DNA from: Burkholderia ambifaria
GTDB taxonomy: Bacteria > Pseudomonadota > Gammaproteobacteria > Burkholderiales > Burkholderiaceae
Length of the DNA stretch: 64,000 nt
Assembly: GCF_001443045.1 (NCBI RefSeq)
Contig: NZ_LKPJ01000025.1
Coordinates: 25,555 to 89,554 of the forward strand
Direction: 5' to 3'
Both the position numbers and the translations under genes were made by a program. Positions 52,135 through 61,232 of this stretch are shown here, piece by piece. Position 1 is the first letter of the stretch. Each line of letters starts with the position of its first letter. The notes under the pieces are model-generated. The model made no database searches. It saw nothing but the letters and a program-made list of their open reading frames with translations, and was not told the origin of the DNA.

Positions 52135-53148
52135 ATGACTTCATTTTCCGATTCACCCGCCAACATCGCGATCGTCGGCGCGGGAATCGCCGGGCTGGCC
52201 TGCGCGCGCGTCCTCACCGATGCGGGCCACCGAGTGACGGTGTACGAGAAAAGCCGTGGCGTGGGCGGGCGCATGAGCACGCGCCGCGCGGACGGCTGGC
52301 AGGCCGATCACGGCGCGCAGTATTTCACCGCGCAACATCCGGCATTCGTCGCCGAAATATCGCGATGGGTCGCCAGCGGCGCAGCCGCCCCGTGGGCCGC
52401 GCGCGTCGCATCGATCGGCTCGCTCTGGCCGCGGGCACTGCTCGCACCAGCTCAGCGATATGTCGGCGTGCCGGGCATGACTGCACCGGCTCGGCACCTG
52501 TCGGCCGGAATCGAAACGGTGCCCGAGACGACAATCACGGAGTTGATGCGAGACGAACATGGCTGGCGACTGATCTCGGCCGAGCATGGTGCGCTGGACG
52601 CGCGTCACGACGTCGTCATCGTCGCGGTGCCGGCGCCGCAGGCCGTCCCGCTCCTGCGGCGCGCCGAACCGGGTCTCGCGGTGATTGCCCAGCGTACCGG
52701 GATGCGCCCGGCCTGGGCCGTGATGGCGCAGTGCGGCCATGTGCCGGACCCGGGATTCGACGCCGCATTCGTCAATTCCGGTCCGCTTGGCTGGATCGCC
52801 CACGACACGTCCAAGCCCGGGCGCACCGGGGCGAGCACGTGGGTGCTGCACGCGACGCCCGACTGGAGCCAGGCTCATCTGGAGGCGCCACCCGAGCAGA
52901 TAACACGCACGCTGCTGGACGCCTTTCGGGACATCGTGGGCGCCACCGCCGACACGGCAACCGCCCATCGCTGGCGCTATGCCGAGCCGGCGCCGTCGTC
53001 TGTCGCGACGCCCGGTCGCTTTGCGTGGCGGGCAGGCCCGCGCATCGGACTGTGCGGCGACTGGCTGGGCGGCGGCAAGATCGAAGGCGCGTGGCTCAGC
53101 GGCACCGGCCTCGGCGGCGCGGTGGCCGACACCCTGATCACGCACTGA
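52135..53148 (+). CDS. FAD-dependent oxidoreductase, renalase-like
   Basis: A 337-residue flavoprotein: IAIVGAGIAGLACARVLTDA, VYEKSRGVGGRMSTRR, DHGAQYFTAQHP and the FAD-binding tail GLCGDWLGGGKIEGAWLSG. Renalase-like proteins oxidise isomeric dihydronicotinamides; in bacteria they occur beside photolyase genes. It converges with the photolyase gene across 26 bases. The start at ATG 52135 places the dinucleotide motif near residue 10, as is usual. Confidence 0.88.
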   Translation: MTSFSDSPANIAIVGAGIAGLACARVLTDAGHRVTVYEKSRGVGGRMSTRRADGWQADHGAQYFTAQHPAFVAEISRWVASGAAAPWAARVASIGSLWPRALLAPAQRYVGVPGMTAPARHLSAGIETVPETTITELMRDEHGWRLISAEHGALDARHDVVIVAVPAPQAVPLLRRAEPGLAVIAQRTGMRPAWAVMAQCGHVPDPGFDAAFVNSGPLGWIAHDTSKPGRTGASTWVLHATPDWSQAHLEAPPEQITRTLLDAFRDIVGATADTATAHRWRYAEPAPSSVATPGRFAWRAGPRIGLCGDWLGGGKIEGAWLSGTGLGGAVADTLITH

Positions 53149-53174
53149 ACGGCGATGGCCGATGACGGAACGGC

Positions 53175-54704
53175 CTACAACGATTCGATATTCCGCACCA
53201 CGCTGTCCGCCTGCATGCGAATCGCTGCGAGCGCCTCGTCATCAAAGCGCGCGAGCTGCCGATAGACCATCCCGAGCCGGTTGTTGTGCTGCAGCGCGCC
53301 GCGGTGCCGGTCGAAAAAGTCCCAGTACAGCGCGTTGAACGGGCATGCGCGCGCGCCGGTTCGCGCATTGCGGTCGTACGCGCAGCCCTTGCAGTAATTG
53401 CTCATCCGATGGATGTACGCGGCGCTGGAAACGTACGGCTTGGTCGCCATTGCCCCGCCGTCGGCGTATTGACTCAAGCCGAGCGTGTTCGGCATCTCGA
53501 CCCATTCGAACGCATCGATATAGACACCGAGGTACCACTCATGCACCTCGTGCGGATCCAGCCCGGCCAGCAGCGCAAAGTTGCCGATCACCATCAGCCG
53601 CAGGATGTGGTGCGCATGCGCGTCTTCGAGCGACTGCAGCAGCGCGTGCGACATGCAGGCCATTCGCGTGCGGCCATCCCAGAACCAATGCGGCAACGGG
53701 CGGCGATGACCGAACGCATTGCTGTTTTCATAGCCCGGCATGCGTGCCCAGTACACGCCGCGCACGAACTCTCGCCAGCCCAGTATCTGCCGGATGAATC
53801 CTTCGACCGCGGCAAGCGGCGCCGCGCCACTGCGATACGCGTGCTCGGCCCGCGCGACGACCTCGCGCGGATTCAACATTTTCACATTGAGCGCGAACGA
53901 CAGCATCGAGTGGAACAGGCGCCGCGCGCTCCCGTGCATCGCGTCCTGGAACTGCCCGAAAAACGGTAGCGCATCCTGGATGAAGGCGTCGAGGCAGGCG
54001 AGCGCTTCGGCGCGATCGACGGGCCAGCGGAAGTCGCCGGCCGACGGCTCCCCGAAGCTGCGCACGCCCGCCGCAACGATCTGTTGCCACAGCGCGCGAT
54101 GATCGTGATGCGGACGCCAGTCTGCCGGTTCCGCGGGCGAGCCGGGCCATGCCTGGCGGTTTTCGGCATCGTAGTTCCACTGCCCGCCTGCCGGTCGCCC
54201 TTCCCCGTCGAGCAATACGCGATGCCGCACGCGCATGCTCCGGTAGAAGCGATCCATGATCCATGATCGTCCGGTTCCGAGCACATGCCCGACCTCGTCG
54301 CGCGTCGTATGGAAATGACCGGTATCGACCGCGCGAACCGGCACGCTCGCCGCTGCCGCATAGGCGCTCAGCTGCTGGTCGACACGCCATTCGTCCGGCA
54401 GCAGATACTCGATGCACGCTGCGCCGTGAAGCTCGGCGACACTGTCCAGGTTGGCGGGAATGGCCTGACGATTGAGCGGGTCGTCGATCTCGATGTAGTG
54501 CACGCGATGGCCCGCATCGCGCAACAGCGTCGCGAAACGACGCATCGCCGCAAAGATCGCAATCAGCTTCTGGGCGTGATGGAGCGTGTAGTCGGTTTCC
54601 TGCCGAACTTCCATCAGCACGTAGATCGTTTCGGCCCGGACATCGGAAAACCAATGATGGTTCGGGTCCAGCTGATCGCCGAGGACAAGCCTTAAAGTCT
54701 TCAT
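53175..54704 (-). CDS. Iron-sulfur (6-4)-type photolyase (FeS-BCP / PhrB class)
   Basis: A 509-residue cryptochrome/photolyase-family protein beginning LRLVLGDQLDPNHHWF. Four cysteines at 350, 438, 441 and 454 (MACM, YCKGC, RACPF) match, by number and spacing, the [4Fe-4S] ligands of Agrobacterium PhrB, and length agrees (about 507). These enzymes repair (6-4) photoproducts using FAD and a lumazine antenna. It is divergent from the LitR-like regulator across 274 bases. The ribosome site before ATG 54704 is weak. Confidence 0.92.
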   Translation of the reverse strand: MKTLRLVLGDQLDPNHHWFSDVRAETIYVLMEVRQETDYTLHHAQKLIAIFAAMRRFATLLRDAGHRVHYIEIDDPLNRQAIPANLDSVAELHGAACIEYLLPDEWRVDQQLSAYAAAASVPVRAVDTGHFHTTRDEVGHVLGTGRSWIMDRFYRSMRVRHRVLLDGEGRPAGGQWNYDAENRQAWPGSPAEPADWRPHHDHRALWQQIVAAGVRSFGEPSAGDFRWPVDRAEALACLDAFIQDALPFFGQFQDAMHGSARRLFHSMLSFALNVKMLNPREVVARAEHAYRSGAAPLAAVEGFIRQILGWREFVRGVYWARMPGYENSNAFGHRRPLPHWFWDGRTRMACMSHALLQSLEDAHAHHILRLMVIGNFALLAGLDPHEVHEWYLGVYIDAFEWVEMPNTLGLSQYADGGAMATKPYVSSAAYIHRMSNYCKGCAYDRNARTGARACPFNALYWDFFDRHRGALQHNNRLGMVYRQLARFDDEALAAIRMQADSVVRNIESL

Positions 54705-54935
54705 GGGACGCTTCGCGATTGATGATCGCCGCCTGGGTTGTCGAGACACCTGCGCGTCGAACGAAACACCTTGCCCCTCCATACGCGCGGCACCGCGCGC
54801 GTCCCGACCGACCTCGCGACACCGAGCGGTACCGCTTCGCAGCATTCTAGCCGGCTCGCGCTTCGCGAACCACCTTTTCGGACGAAAATCCGCATGTTGA
54901 ATCACTTTCCTGCTTCGTATTTCACGCAAACTGCG

Positions 54936-54941
54936 TACAAT
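54936..54941 (+). promoter_or_regulatory. -10 box of the LitR-like regulator in the photolyase-LitR divergent region
   Basis: TACAAT at 54936-54941 lies within ACTGCGTACAATCC, which closely matches TTTGCATACAATCC before the HTH-less paralogue at 47935. The preceding bases TTTCACGCAAA versus TTTCCGGAAAA are also alike, so both may share an operator. The remainder of 54705-54978 shows no further gene. Confidence 0.5.
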
Positions 54942-54978
54942 CCTGAGACAACAGTACGTCAACTTCAGGAGAGCAACG

Positions 54979-55950
54979 ATGCCCCCTCGCAAGGATCGCG
55001 ATACGCCCCATCGCTATCGCAGCGGCGAGGCCGCGCGCCTGGCGCGCATGCCGGCAGCCACGCTGAGAATCTGGGAAAGGCGCTATGGCGTGGTTGCGCC
55101 GCCCAAAACGCCGTCCGGACAACGGCTGTACTCGGACGACGACGTCCAGCGCATTCGATTGCTGAAAACGCTCGTCAATCAGGGCCACGCGATCGGCTCG
55201 ATCGCCAGCCTGAGCCGCGAGGAACTCGAGGCGTTGTCGTTGACGAATACGCGTGACCCGGCATTTCACGAGGCAAGTGTGAGCCTCGCGGTCGTCGGCG
55301 CGCTTTCGATTCCGGAATCCGCGATAGAGCGAATGGGAATCCGGATCGCCGCGCGAATCGACTCGCTCGACGACACGAGCGCGCATGCGGGTACGTCGGT
55401 CGATGCCCTCATCGCGACGACCACGTCGCTCCATGAGGATGTCGTTTCGCAGCTCGCTGCCGTGGCGCAACAGCTCAACGCGCACGCCGTGGCCGTCGTA
55501 TACGGGTTCGGCACGGCAGAGGCGGTCGAGCTGGCGCGCCTGTCGGGGTTCGAGCTGTTCCGGTCGACGGAAGGCCAGACCAACCCGATATCGATCATTT
55601 CGAAACTGGCGCAAGCCGTCGTCAAGTCGCGCCAATCGAATGACGCGGATCGCGGGCTCTGGCTGCGCACGCGGCGACGCTTCGACGAGGCGACGCTCGC
55701 GTCGCTCAGCGGCCTGTCCACCACCGTCAAATGCGAGTGTCCGCGTCACCTCTCCGAATTGATCATGCAGCTCAGTGCGTTCGAGCGATACAGCGACGAA
55801 TGCGTGTCGCGATCGCCGGCCGATGCGCTGCTGCACCGCCACCTCGGAGACGCAGCGAACCGGGCCGCAGAGTTGCTCGAGACGGCGCTTGCCGTCATTC
55901 TCCGCGAAGAGGGATTGGGCGGGACGACGCCGGAACTGAAGGCGCTGTAG
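54979..55950 (+). CDS. MerR-family regulator, LitR/CarH-like
   Basis: A 323-residue regulator. The MerR HTH covers about residues 14-80 (YRSGEAARLARMPAATLRIW, ERRYGVVAP, GQRLYSDDDVQRIRLLKTLV). A helical plus Rossmann-like sensory half follows (VDALIATTTSLHEDVVSQLA, AVAVVYGFGTAEAVELARLSGF). LitR/CarH proteins repress light-induced genes and release DNA on illumination through adenosyl-B12. The W-x9-EH and DxH-type cobalamin motifs of CarH are not visible here, so another signal or an atypical binding mode is likely. AGGAG lies six bases before ATG 54979. Confidence 0.87.
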   Translation: MPPRKDRDTPHRYRSGEAARLARMPAATLRIWERRYGVVAPPKTPSGQRLYSDDDVQRIRLLKTLVNQGHAIGSIASLSREELEALSLTNTRDPAFHEASVSLAVVGALSIPESAIERMGIRIAARIDSLDDTSAHAGTSVDALIATTTSLHEDVVSQLAAVAQQLNAHAVAVVYGFGTAEAVELARLSGFELFRSTEGQTNPISIISKLAQAVVKSRQSNDADRGLWLRTRRRFDEATLASLSGLSTTVKCECPRHLSELIMQLSAFERYSDECVSRSPADALLHRHLGDAANRAAELLETALAVILREEGLGGTTPELKAL

Positions 55951-55976
55951 CGCGACACACGCCGCCGGCTGTTCCG

Positions 55977-55996
55977 ACCTGCCCACGACGGCAGGT
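55977..55996. terminator. Hairpin between convergent LitR-like and esterase genes
   Basis: ACCTGCC-CACGAC-GGCAGGT is a perfect 7-bp stem 26 bases after the regulator stop. There is no T-run, so its terminator role is uncertain. Confidence 0.4.
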
Positions 55997-56035
55997 GACG
56001 ATGCTATTTCGCGTGCAATGCAGTGCTTGCGTCGA

Positions 56036-56995
56036 TCACTGAGCCGAAACGGAAGAACGAGCCGCTGCGGCAGGCGATGCCGGCGGCCTGCCCGTGGTTC
56101 CGGCATTCGACGCATTCGCGACGCGATTCACGAACGCGGAGAGATCGTCGAGCACTGACGCCATCCCTCTCAACGGCGCGCCCAGAACACCGACGATGGA
56201 CGCATGGCCCACGTTCCTGTAACGCATGACCACGACGGTGTCGCCCATCTCTTGCAATGCTCGCGCGAAGCGGGTCGTGTTGCCGGGCTCGACCACGGTG
56301 TCGTTCTCCGCGGTGGCCAGCCACATCGGCGGCTCCGTACCCTGAATGAACCGGATTGGCTGGCTCGCGGCACGCACTTCCTGCGGGAATATCCTTTCAA
56401 GCGTGGTATCGCGCAGCGGCAGGAAATCATAAGCCCCGGCCAGGCCAATCACGCCGGCGATATCGCTCTTCCGCATCGCCTGAGCTGCCAGATAGCGACC
56501 GTCGGTCGCAAGCAATGCGGCAATCTGCGCACCCGCGGAATGCCCCATCAGAAACAGGCGACGGGGATCGCCGCCGAACGCAACCGCGTGCTCGCGTGCC
56601 CACGCGACCGCCTGCGCCGCATCGTCGACGAAACCGGGAAAGGTGGTCGCCGGATACGTCCTGTAGTCGGGTAACACGGCAACAAAACCCCTCGACGCGA
56701 GCGCCTCGCCCACGAACAGATAGTCCTTGCGCTCGCCGGACTGCCAGCTTCCGCCGTAAAAGAACACGACCACAGGGGCGCCCGCACTCGCATCGGCCGG
56801 CCAGTGATGCAAGACGCGCGTGGGCAAGTAGACGTCGAGCACCTGGCGTTCGCCGGATCCGTACGGGATACCTGCGAAAAGACTGAACGTGTAGCTCGGC
56901 GTCAGCGCATTCAGGAGCCGCACCGGGCTGCACGCGGAGAGGAGACCGGCCGCGAGCAGCACCGACAGGACGACAAGCCCGGCTTTCATGTTCAT
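56036..56995 (-). CDS. Alpha/beta hydrolase lipoprotein (BD-FAE/carboxylesterase-like)
   Basis: A 319-residue exported esterase. The lipobox is LLSACSP (Cys near 22). The oxyanion segment is VVFFYGGSWQSGERKDY, the nucleophile elbow GHSAGA, and ENDTVV and GHASIVG supply Asp and His. GAGG lies seven bases before ATG 56995; the longer frame to 57085 spoils the signal peptide. It resembles kynurenine-formamidase-like or lipid esterases. Context suggests lipid or ester turnover under light stress, which is inference. Confidence 0.85.
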   Translation of the reverse strand: MNMKAGLVVLSVLLAAGLLSACSPVRLLNALTPSYTFSLFAGIPYGSGERQVLDVYLPTRVLHHWPADASAGAPVVVFFYGGSWQSGERKDYLFVGEALASRGFVAVLPDYRTYPATTFPGFVDDAAQAVAWAREHAVAFGGDPRRLFLMGHSAGAQIAALLATDGRYLAAQAMRKSDIAGVIGLAGAYDFLPLRDTTLERIFPQEVRAASQPIRFIQGTEPPMWLATAENDTVVEPGNTTRFARALQEMGDTVVVMRYRNVGHASIVGVLGAPLRGMASVLDDLSAFVNRVANASNAGTTGRPPASPAAAARSSVSAQ

Positions 56996-57053
56996 GGAGA
57001 TCCTCATTCCTGACGATTCCGGCCGCATCCGCCGCCTGGTTTGTGATTTACGG

Positions 57054-57069
57054 CGCTTGCGCGCAAGCG
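57054..57069. promoter_or_regulatory. Perfect 16-base palindrome upstream of the esterase gene
   Basis: CGCTTGCG-CGCAAGCG is an uninterrupted inverted repeat 59 bases before the esterase start. It may be an operator, or a hairpin in the transcript. The rest of 56996-57351 holds no supported gene. Confidence 0.45.
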
Positions 57070-57351
57070 GATGCATGCATCGCAAGGCAGGTGCCCCCCC
57101 TTAACGGCATCCAGATCTTCGCTGCGCAAGTGCATCCGTCCGCAACGGAGAGTCGTATGTGGAATGGATAGGTGAATCAACGCGGAATGCCGACGGTCGC
57201 TCGCTGCCAAGCAAACGTTCGGTGGCGAGTCCGCTCGTCGACGATAGTGAGAGCCGTCTGCCATGAACGTTCTACCTGCCACTTTCCCCGAGATGCAACG
57301 TCGACGTGGCGGCACGGCGACCATGCCGTTACCGATCCCGCGCGAACGATC

Positions 57352-57969
57352 ATGAGAAGCGCGCCGAATCGACTGACGTCGAGCACGCAAAAGTCCGGCG
57401 CCGCTCGCGTGTACATCTATCTCGCGACGACCCAGGCAGGATGGCTGGTATGCGTGATGACTGCCGCAGCGCATCACGCGGCGTGGGGCGTCACCTATGC
57501 GCTGATCGCGACAGCCGGCCATCTTCTCTTCGCGCGTCGGCCCGCATCCGAGGCACGGATCGTCATCACGGTCACGGTGTCCGGATGGTTGTGGGACAGC
57601 GCCGTTGCACATTCCGGCCTGCTCGTGTACCCGAACGGCGTTTTTCTCGAAGGCACAGCGCCGTACTGGCTCGCGGGGCTGTGGGCGCTGTTCGCGATTC
57701 AACTCAATACCGTCCTGCTCTGGCTTCGGGCGCGACCACTCGTCTCGGCGCTCGTCGGCGCATTCGCCGGCCCGGCGTCCTTTCGCGCAGGTGCGGCGCT
57801 GGGGGCCGTTCATTTCAAAGATCCGGCTGCAGCGCTCGTCGTTCTCGCAACCGGCTGGGCGTTCATCTTGCCGGCCGCGCTTGCGATTGCAAGCCATTGG
57901 GATGGCGTAACGCGCCCTTCTCCGCCGCCAATCGGCGCAGGCGACATGAATGACGCCCGCGCCGGATAG
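57352..57969 (+). CDS. DUF2878 membrane protein
   Basis: A 205-residue protein with five or six hydrophobic segments. It carries DUF2878-like text: QAGWLVCVMTAAAHHAAWG, VSGWLWDSAVAHSGLLVYP and YWLAGLWALFAIQLNTVLLW (each shown in part). DUF2878 genes occur in singlet-oxygen and photolyase clusters beside cfa and DUF1365. Function unknown. The ribosome site before ATG 57352 is weak. It lies 74 bases before the CPD photolyase and is probably co-transcribed. Confidence 0.82.
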   Translation: MRSAPNRLTSSTQKSGAARVYIYLATTQAGWLVCVMTAAAHHAAWGVTYALIATAGHLLFARRPASEARIVITVTVSGWLWDSAVAHSGLLVYPNGVFLEGTAPYWLAGLWALFAIQLNTVLLWLRARPLVSALVGAFAGPASFRAGAALGAVHFKDPAAALVVLATGWAFILPAALAIASHWDGVTRPSPPPIGAGDMNDARAG

Positions 57970-58043
57970 AGCCGGACGCGTCGCAAGCCAGCGTTATCTC
58001 CGATCCCGTTCAAATTGCCAACGTACCCTCTCAGGCACCACAC

Positions 58044-59564
58044 ATGACAAGCTCCGAACTGCCTTATGAATCCCGCCCCGTTATCGTATGGTTTCGGGAT
58101 GACCAACGACTCAGCGACAATCCCGCACTCTCTCATGCGGTCAGTACCGGCCATCCTGTTGTTTGCGTCTACGTCTACGACCCTGCCCCGAAGCTCGGGC
58201 GCGCCATGGGGGGCGCGCAGAAGTGGTGGCTGCACGAGTCGTTGAAAAAACTCGACGACTCGCTTTCCGCTCTCGGAGGCTCGCTGCTCGTGCTTCGCGG
58301 TAACGAACACGAAGCCATCAGGAGCCTCACCGTCGAGACCCAGGCGGCAATGGTTTTCTGGAATCGCCGCTACTCGAAAGCGCAAACGGAAATGGATGCA
58401 TCGATCAAGAAAGACCTGATCGGGCGCGGAATCGACGTGTCGACATTCAATGGCCATCTTTTGCGCGAACCCTGGACAGTGGCCACGCGCGAAGGCTTGC
58501 CGTTCCAGGTATTCAGCGCGTACTGGAGAGCCGCTCGCCGCGATAATTTTTTCCCGCCGTGCCCACTGTCGGCGCCCGTCCGGATCACGTTCTTTCCCGT
58601 CTCCAGAAACGTCAGCGCACACGTCTGTACACTTCCCGAACTTGCACTGCAGCCCTCGACGCCGGACTGGGCGGAGGGCCTGCGTGCAACCTGGCGATGC
58701 GGCGAGGAAGCGGCCGGGCATCAACTCGAGGCCTTCATTGAACACTCGTTTTCCGACTATGCCGGCGCTCGAGATTTTCCGGCCACTGAAGCGACGAGCC
58801 GGCTCTCTCCGTATCTTCGCTTCGGAAATATCTCGGCCCGGCAGGTGTGGTACGCGACGTTATCAGCGGTAGACGCGATGCGAAGCAGGCGAGTTGTTCG
58901 CATTGACGATGCCAAAAATGAGTCGTTGAACAAGTTCTTCAGTGAACTCGGATGGAGAGAATTCTCGTATTACCTTCTCTATCACTGCGAACCCCTTCAT
59001 CAGGTCAATTTCCGGCGTCAGTTTGACGCCATGCCGTGGCGTACCGACGCCGAGGCGCTTCGCGCGTGGCAAAGGGGGAAAACAGGATACCCGCTGGTCG
59101 ACGCCGGCATGCGCGAGCTTTGGCACACAGGCTGGATGCACAACCGCGTGCGCATGGTGACAGCATCATTTCTCACCAAGCACTTGCTGATCGACTGGCG
59201 AGAGGGCGAAGCATGGTTCTGGGATACGCTGGTTGATGCGGACGAGGCAAGCAATCCCGCCGGGTGGCAATGGGTGTCCGGAAGCGGCGCCGACGCAGCC
59301 CCGTATTTTCGGATCTTCAATCCTGTTTTGCAGGGGGAAAAGTTCGACTCGAGCGGCGAATACACGCGGCGGTGGGTGCCCGAACTGTCTGCACTCCCCG
59401 CCAAAACACTCCACAGCCCATGGACCGCTTCCGCTGAAGCGCTGCGGGAAGCATCCATCGCGCTCGGCGCAACTTATCCCTTCCCGATCGTGGATCACCA
59501 GGTTGCACGCGCGCGAGCCCTCAGTTCGGTAGAGATCCTGAATACACAGAGCCAAATGAAGTGA
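58044..59564 (+). CDS. phrB: Deoxyribodipyrimidine (CPD) photolyase, class I
   Basis: A 506-residue flavoenzyme that splits cyclobutane pyrimidine dimers with blue light. The antenna domain begins PVIVWFRDDQRLSDNPALSH. The FAD domain carries TSRLSPYLRFGNISARQVW, ELGWREFSYYLLYH, GYPLVDAGMRELWHTGWMHN (in part), RMVTASFLTKHLLIDWREGE and GWQWVSGSGADAAPYFRIFN (each in part). It is complementary in lesion type to the FeS photolyase at 53175. The island's folE may support its folate antenna. Confidence 0.95.
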   Translation: MTSSELPYESRPVIVWFRDDQRLSDNPALSHAVSTGHPVVCVYVYDPAPKLGRAMGGAQKWWLHESLKKLDDSLSALGGSLLVLRGNEHEAIRSLTVETQAAMVFWNRRYSKAQTEMDASIKKDLIGRGIDVSTFNGHLLREPWTVATREGLPFQVFSAYWRAARRDNFFPPCPLSAPVRITFFPVSRNVSAHVCTLPELALQPSTPDWAEGLRATWRCGEEAAGHQLEAFIEHSFSDYAGARDFPATEATSRLSPYLRFGNISARQVWYATLSAVDAMRSRRVVRIDDAKNESLNKFFSELGWREFSYYLLYHCEPLHQVNFRRQFDAMPWRTDAEALRAWQRGKTGYPLVDAGMRELWHTGWMHNRVRMVTASFLTKHLLIDWREGEAWFWDTLVDADEASNPAGWQWVSGSGADAAPYFRIFNPVLQGEKFDSSGEYTRRWVPELSALPAKTLHSPWTASAEALREASIALGATYPFPIVDHQVARARALSSVEILNTQSQMK

Positions 59565-59693
59565 CCTTCGATCGCTAGCCGGGCTCGACCGTGCGACGGG
59601 GCGCCCCGACGACACACCGGGGGCGACGTGATATGCAAGCGCGCACGGCCTGCTTCCGCACATCACGCCTTCCTCCCGATACAGGCTGAAGCA

Positions 59694-60278
59694 TCAGGGC
59701 ATCAGCACGGAGTCGACCACGTGAATCACGCCATTGGACTGCATGACATCGCCGATCGTGACGTGCGCGACGTTGCCCTTGTCGTCGGTCACGGCCAGCC
59801 CGTTCGCGCCACGGCTGACGATCAGGGAATCGCCTTCGACCGTCTTCAGCGTTGCCTTGCCGCCACCTTGCTCGACCGCCCTGGCAAGGTCGAATGCCGT
59901 GAGTCGTCCGGATACGACGTGATACGTCAACACCTTGACGAGCATCGCCTTGTTCTCCGGCTTCAACAACGTCTGCACCGTGCCGGCCGGCAACGCGGCG
60001 AATGCGTCGTTGGTCGGTGCAAATACCGTGAAGGGCCCCTTGCTCGACAATGTGTCGACCAGCCCACCCGCCTTGACCGCAGCGACCAGCGTCGTGTGAT
60101 CGTGAGAATTCACCGCGTTTTCGACGATGTTCCTCGACGGGTACATCGCAGCGCCACCCACCTCGGCCGTCTGCTCCATCGACATGGATCCTGCCTCGGT
60201 GGCAGGCGCGTACACGCACGTTGCGAATGCAAGGGCGAGCGCCGCACCACTCAGTTTAACTTTGCTGCAAGATTTCAT
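59694..60278 (-). CDS. FAS1 (fasciclin) domain secreted protein
   Basis: A 194-residue exported protein with a signal peptide ending near ATEAG, then one FAS1 domain: GPFTVFAPTNDAFAALP (H1 motif), YHVVSGRLTAFDL, and SNGVIHVVDSVLMP (H2 end). FAS1 proteins mediate adhesion; bacterial single-domain forms are often under stress sigma factors. GGAGA lies seven bases before ATG 60278. It converges with the CPD photolyase. Confidence 0.9.
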   Translation of the reverse strand: MKSCSKVKLSGAALALAFATCVYAPATEAGSMSMEQTAEVGGAAMYPSRNIVENAVNSHDHTTLVAAVKAGGLVDTLSSKGPFTVFAPTNDAFAALPAGTVQTLLKPENKAMLVKVLTYHVVSGRLTAFDLARAVEQGGGKATLKTVEGDSLIVSRGANGLAVTDDKGNVAHVTIGDVMQSNGVIHVVDSVLMP

Positions 60279-60542
60279 TTTCGTTCTCCGAAAGATTGCC
60301 GCCGTTGACTGGAAGCAATCGGAGATACGAGACGAACCGCGCGGCGGATGCACGATGAACACTTCATCGCGGACAGATCCGCGATCCACGGAATGACAAG
60401 GGTGTCGACAACCGTGCCCGTCTTCAATCGCCACTGCATCCGTTCTCGCTCGGCCACCGTATCTGCAAATGTCATCCAGCCAAGGTGCTTGGCGTCCCAC
60501 CTCGGGAAATGGCGTCGCGATGGCATTCAGAGGAGACAACTC

Positions 60543-61232
60543 ATGAAGCTTTTCATCGGTATCGTCGTTGCCGCAGCGGCGCCGTTCGCGCTCAGCGCTT
60601 GCGGAGGCGGAGACGACATTGCGCCCGTGGCAGCGCAACATCCGGAGAATCTGGCCATCTGGACCGCGCTCGGCGGTGATTCGGCGGCCCCCGGCGTGGT
60701 GGCCGGCGTGGTCAATGCGGCTGTCGCAGGCCTTTTGGCGGACCCGGTCGAAGCGCCCTATTTTGCGGCTGTAACAGGTAACGCGAGCCACAGCAGCGCA
60801 GCCCATGACACGCCAGCACGGCTTGAAGCCTGTCTCACGCTGCAGTTCGAATCGCTCCTCGGCGGTCCGTACACCTACCCTGGTCCCGTCAAGGTGGCCG
60901 GAGACATCGACGCCCAGCCGGAGATGTGCCAAGACATGACGGCTGCCCATAACGACGTCGGCGTTCCAGGCTGCGTGTTCGACCAGTTCATGGTGGATCT
61001 CGTCGCGACGCTGCAAAGCAAGCTCTCGGCCGCGGACTTTGCCGCACTGACGTCGACGACAAATGGAACGTACACGCTCACCGAGAAAAACTCAGCCGGC
61101 ATCCCGGTCGGCACAAAATTCCAGTTCAGTGCGGTACCCACCCTCTTCAACCTGCGTAATACCATCATCAGCGCCACACCCGGCGGCCCCGTGTATCTTC
61201 CCCCGACGGTTGCATCATCATGTACGGGCTGA
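60543..61232 (+). CDS. Lipoprotein with truncated-globin-like domain
   Basis: A 229-residue lipoprotein; lipobox ALSACGGGDD (Cys near 20). The core NAAVAGLLADPVEAPYFAAV, ACLTLQFESLLGGPYTYPG and DMTAAHNDVGVPGCVFDQFM follows the group 1 truncated haemoglobin pattern, with the His of TAAHNDVG as possible haem-pocket residue. Two Cys pairs could form periplasmic disulfides. AGGAGA lies six bases before ATG 60543. It overlaps the next gene by 13 bases. Haem binding is unproven. Confidence 0.72.
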   Translation: MKLFIGIVVAAAAPFALSACGGGDDIAPVAAQHPENLAIWTALGGDSAAPGVVAGVVNAAVAGLLADPVEAPYFAAVTGNASHSSAAHDTPARLEACLTLQFESLLGGPYTYPGPVKVAGDIDAQPEMCQDMTAAHNDVGVPGCVFDQFMVDLVATLQSKLSAADFAALTSTTNGTYTLTEKNSAGIPVGTKFQFSAVPTLFNLRNTIISATPGGPVYLPPTVASSCTG

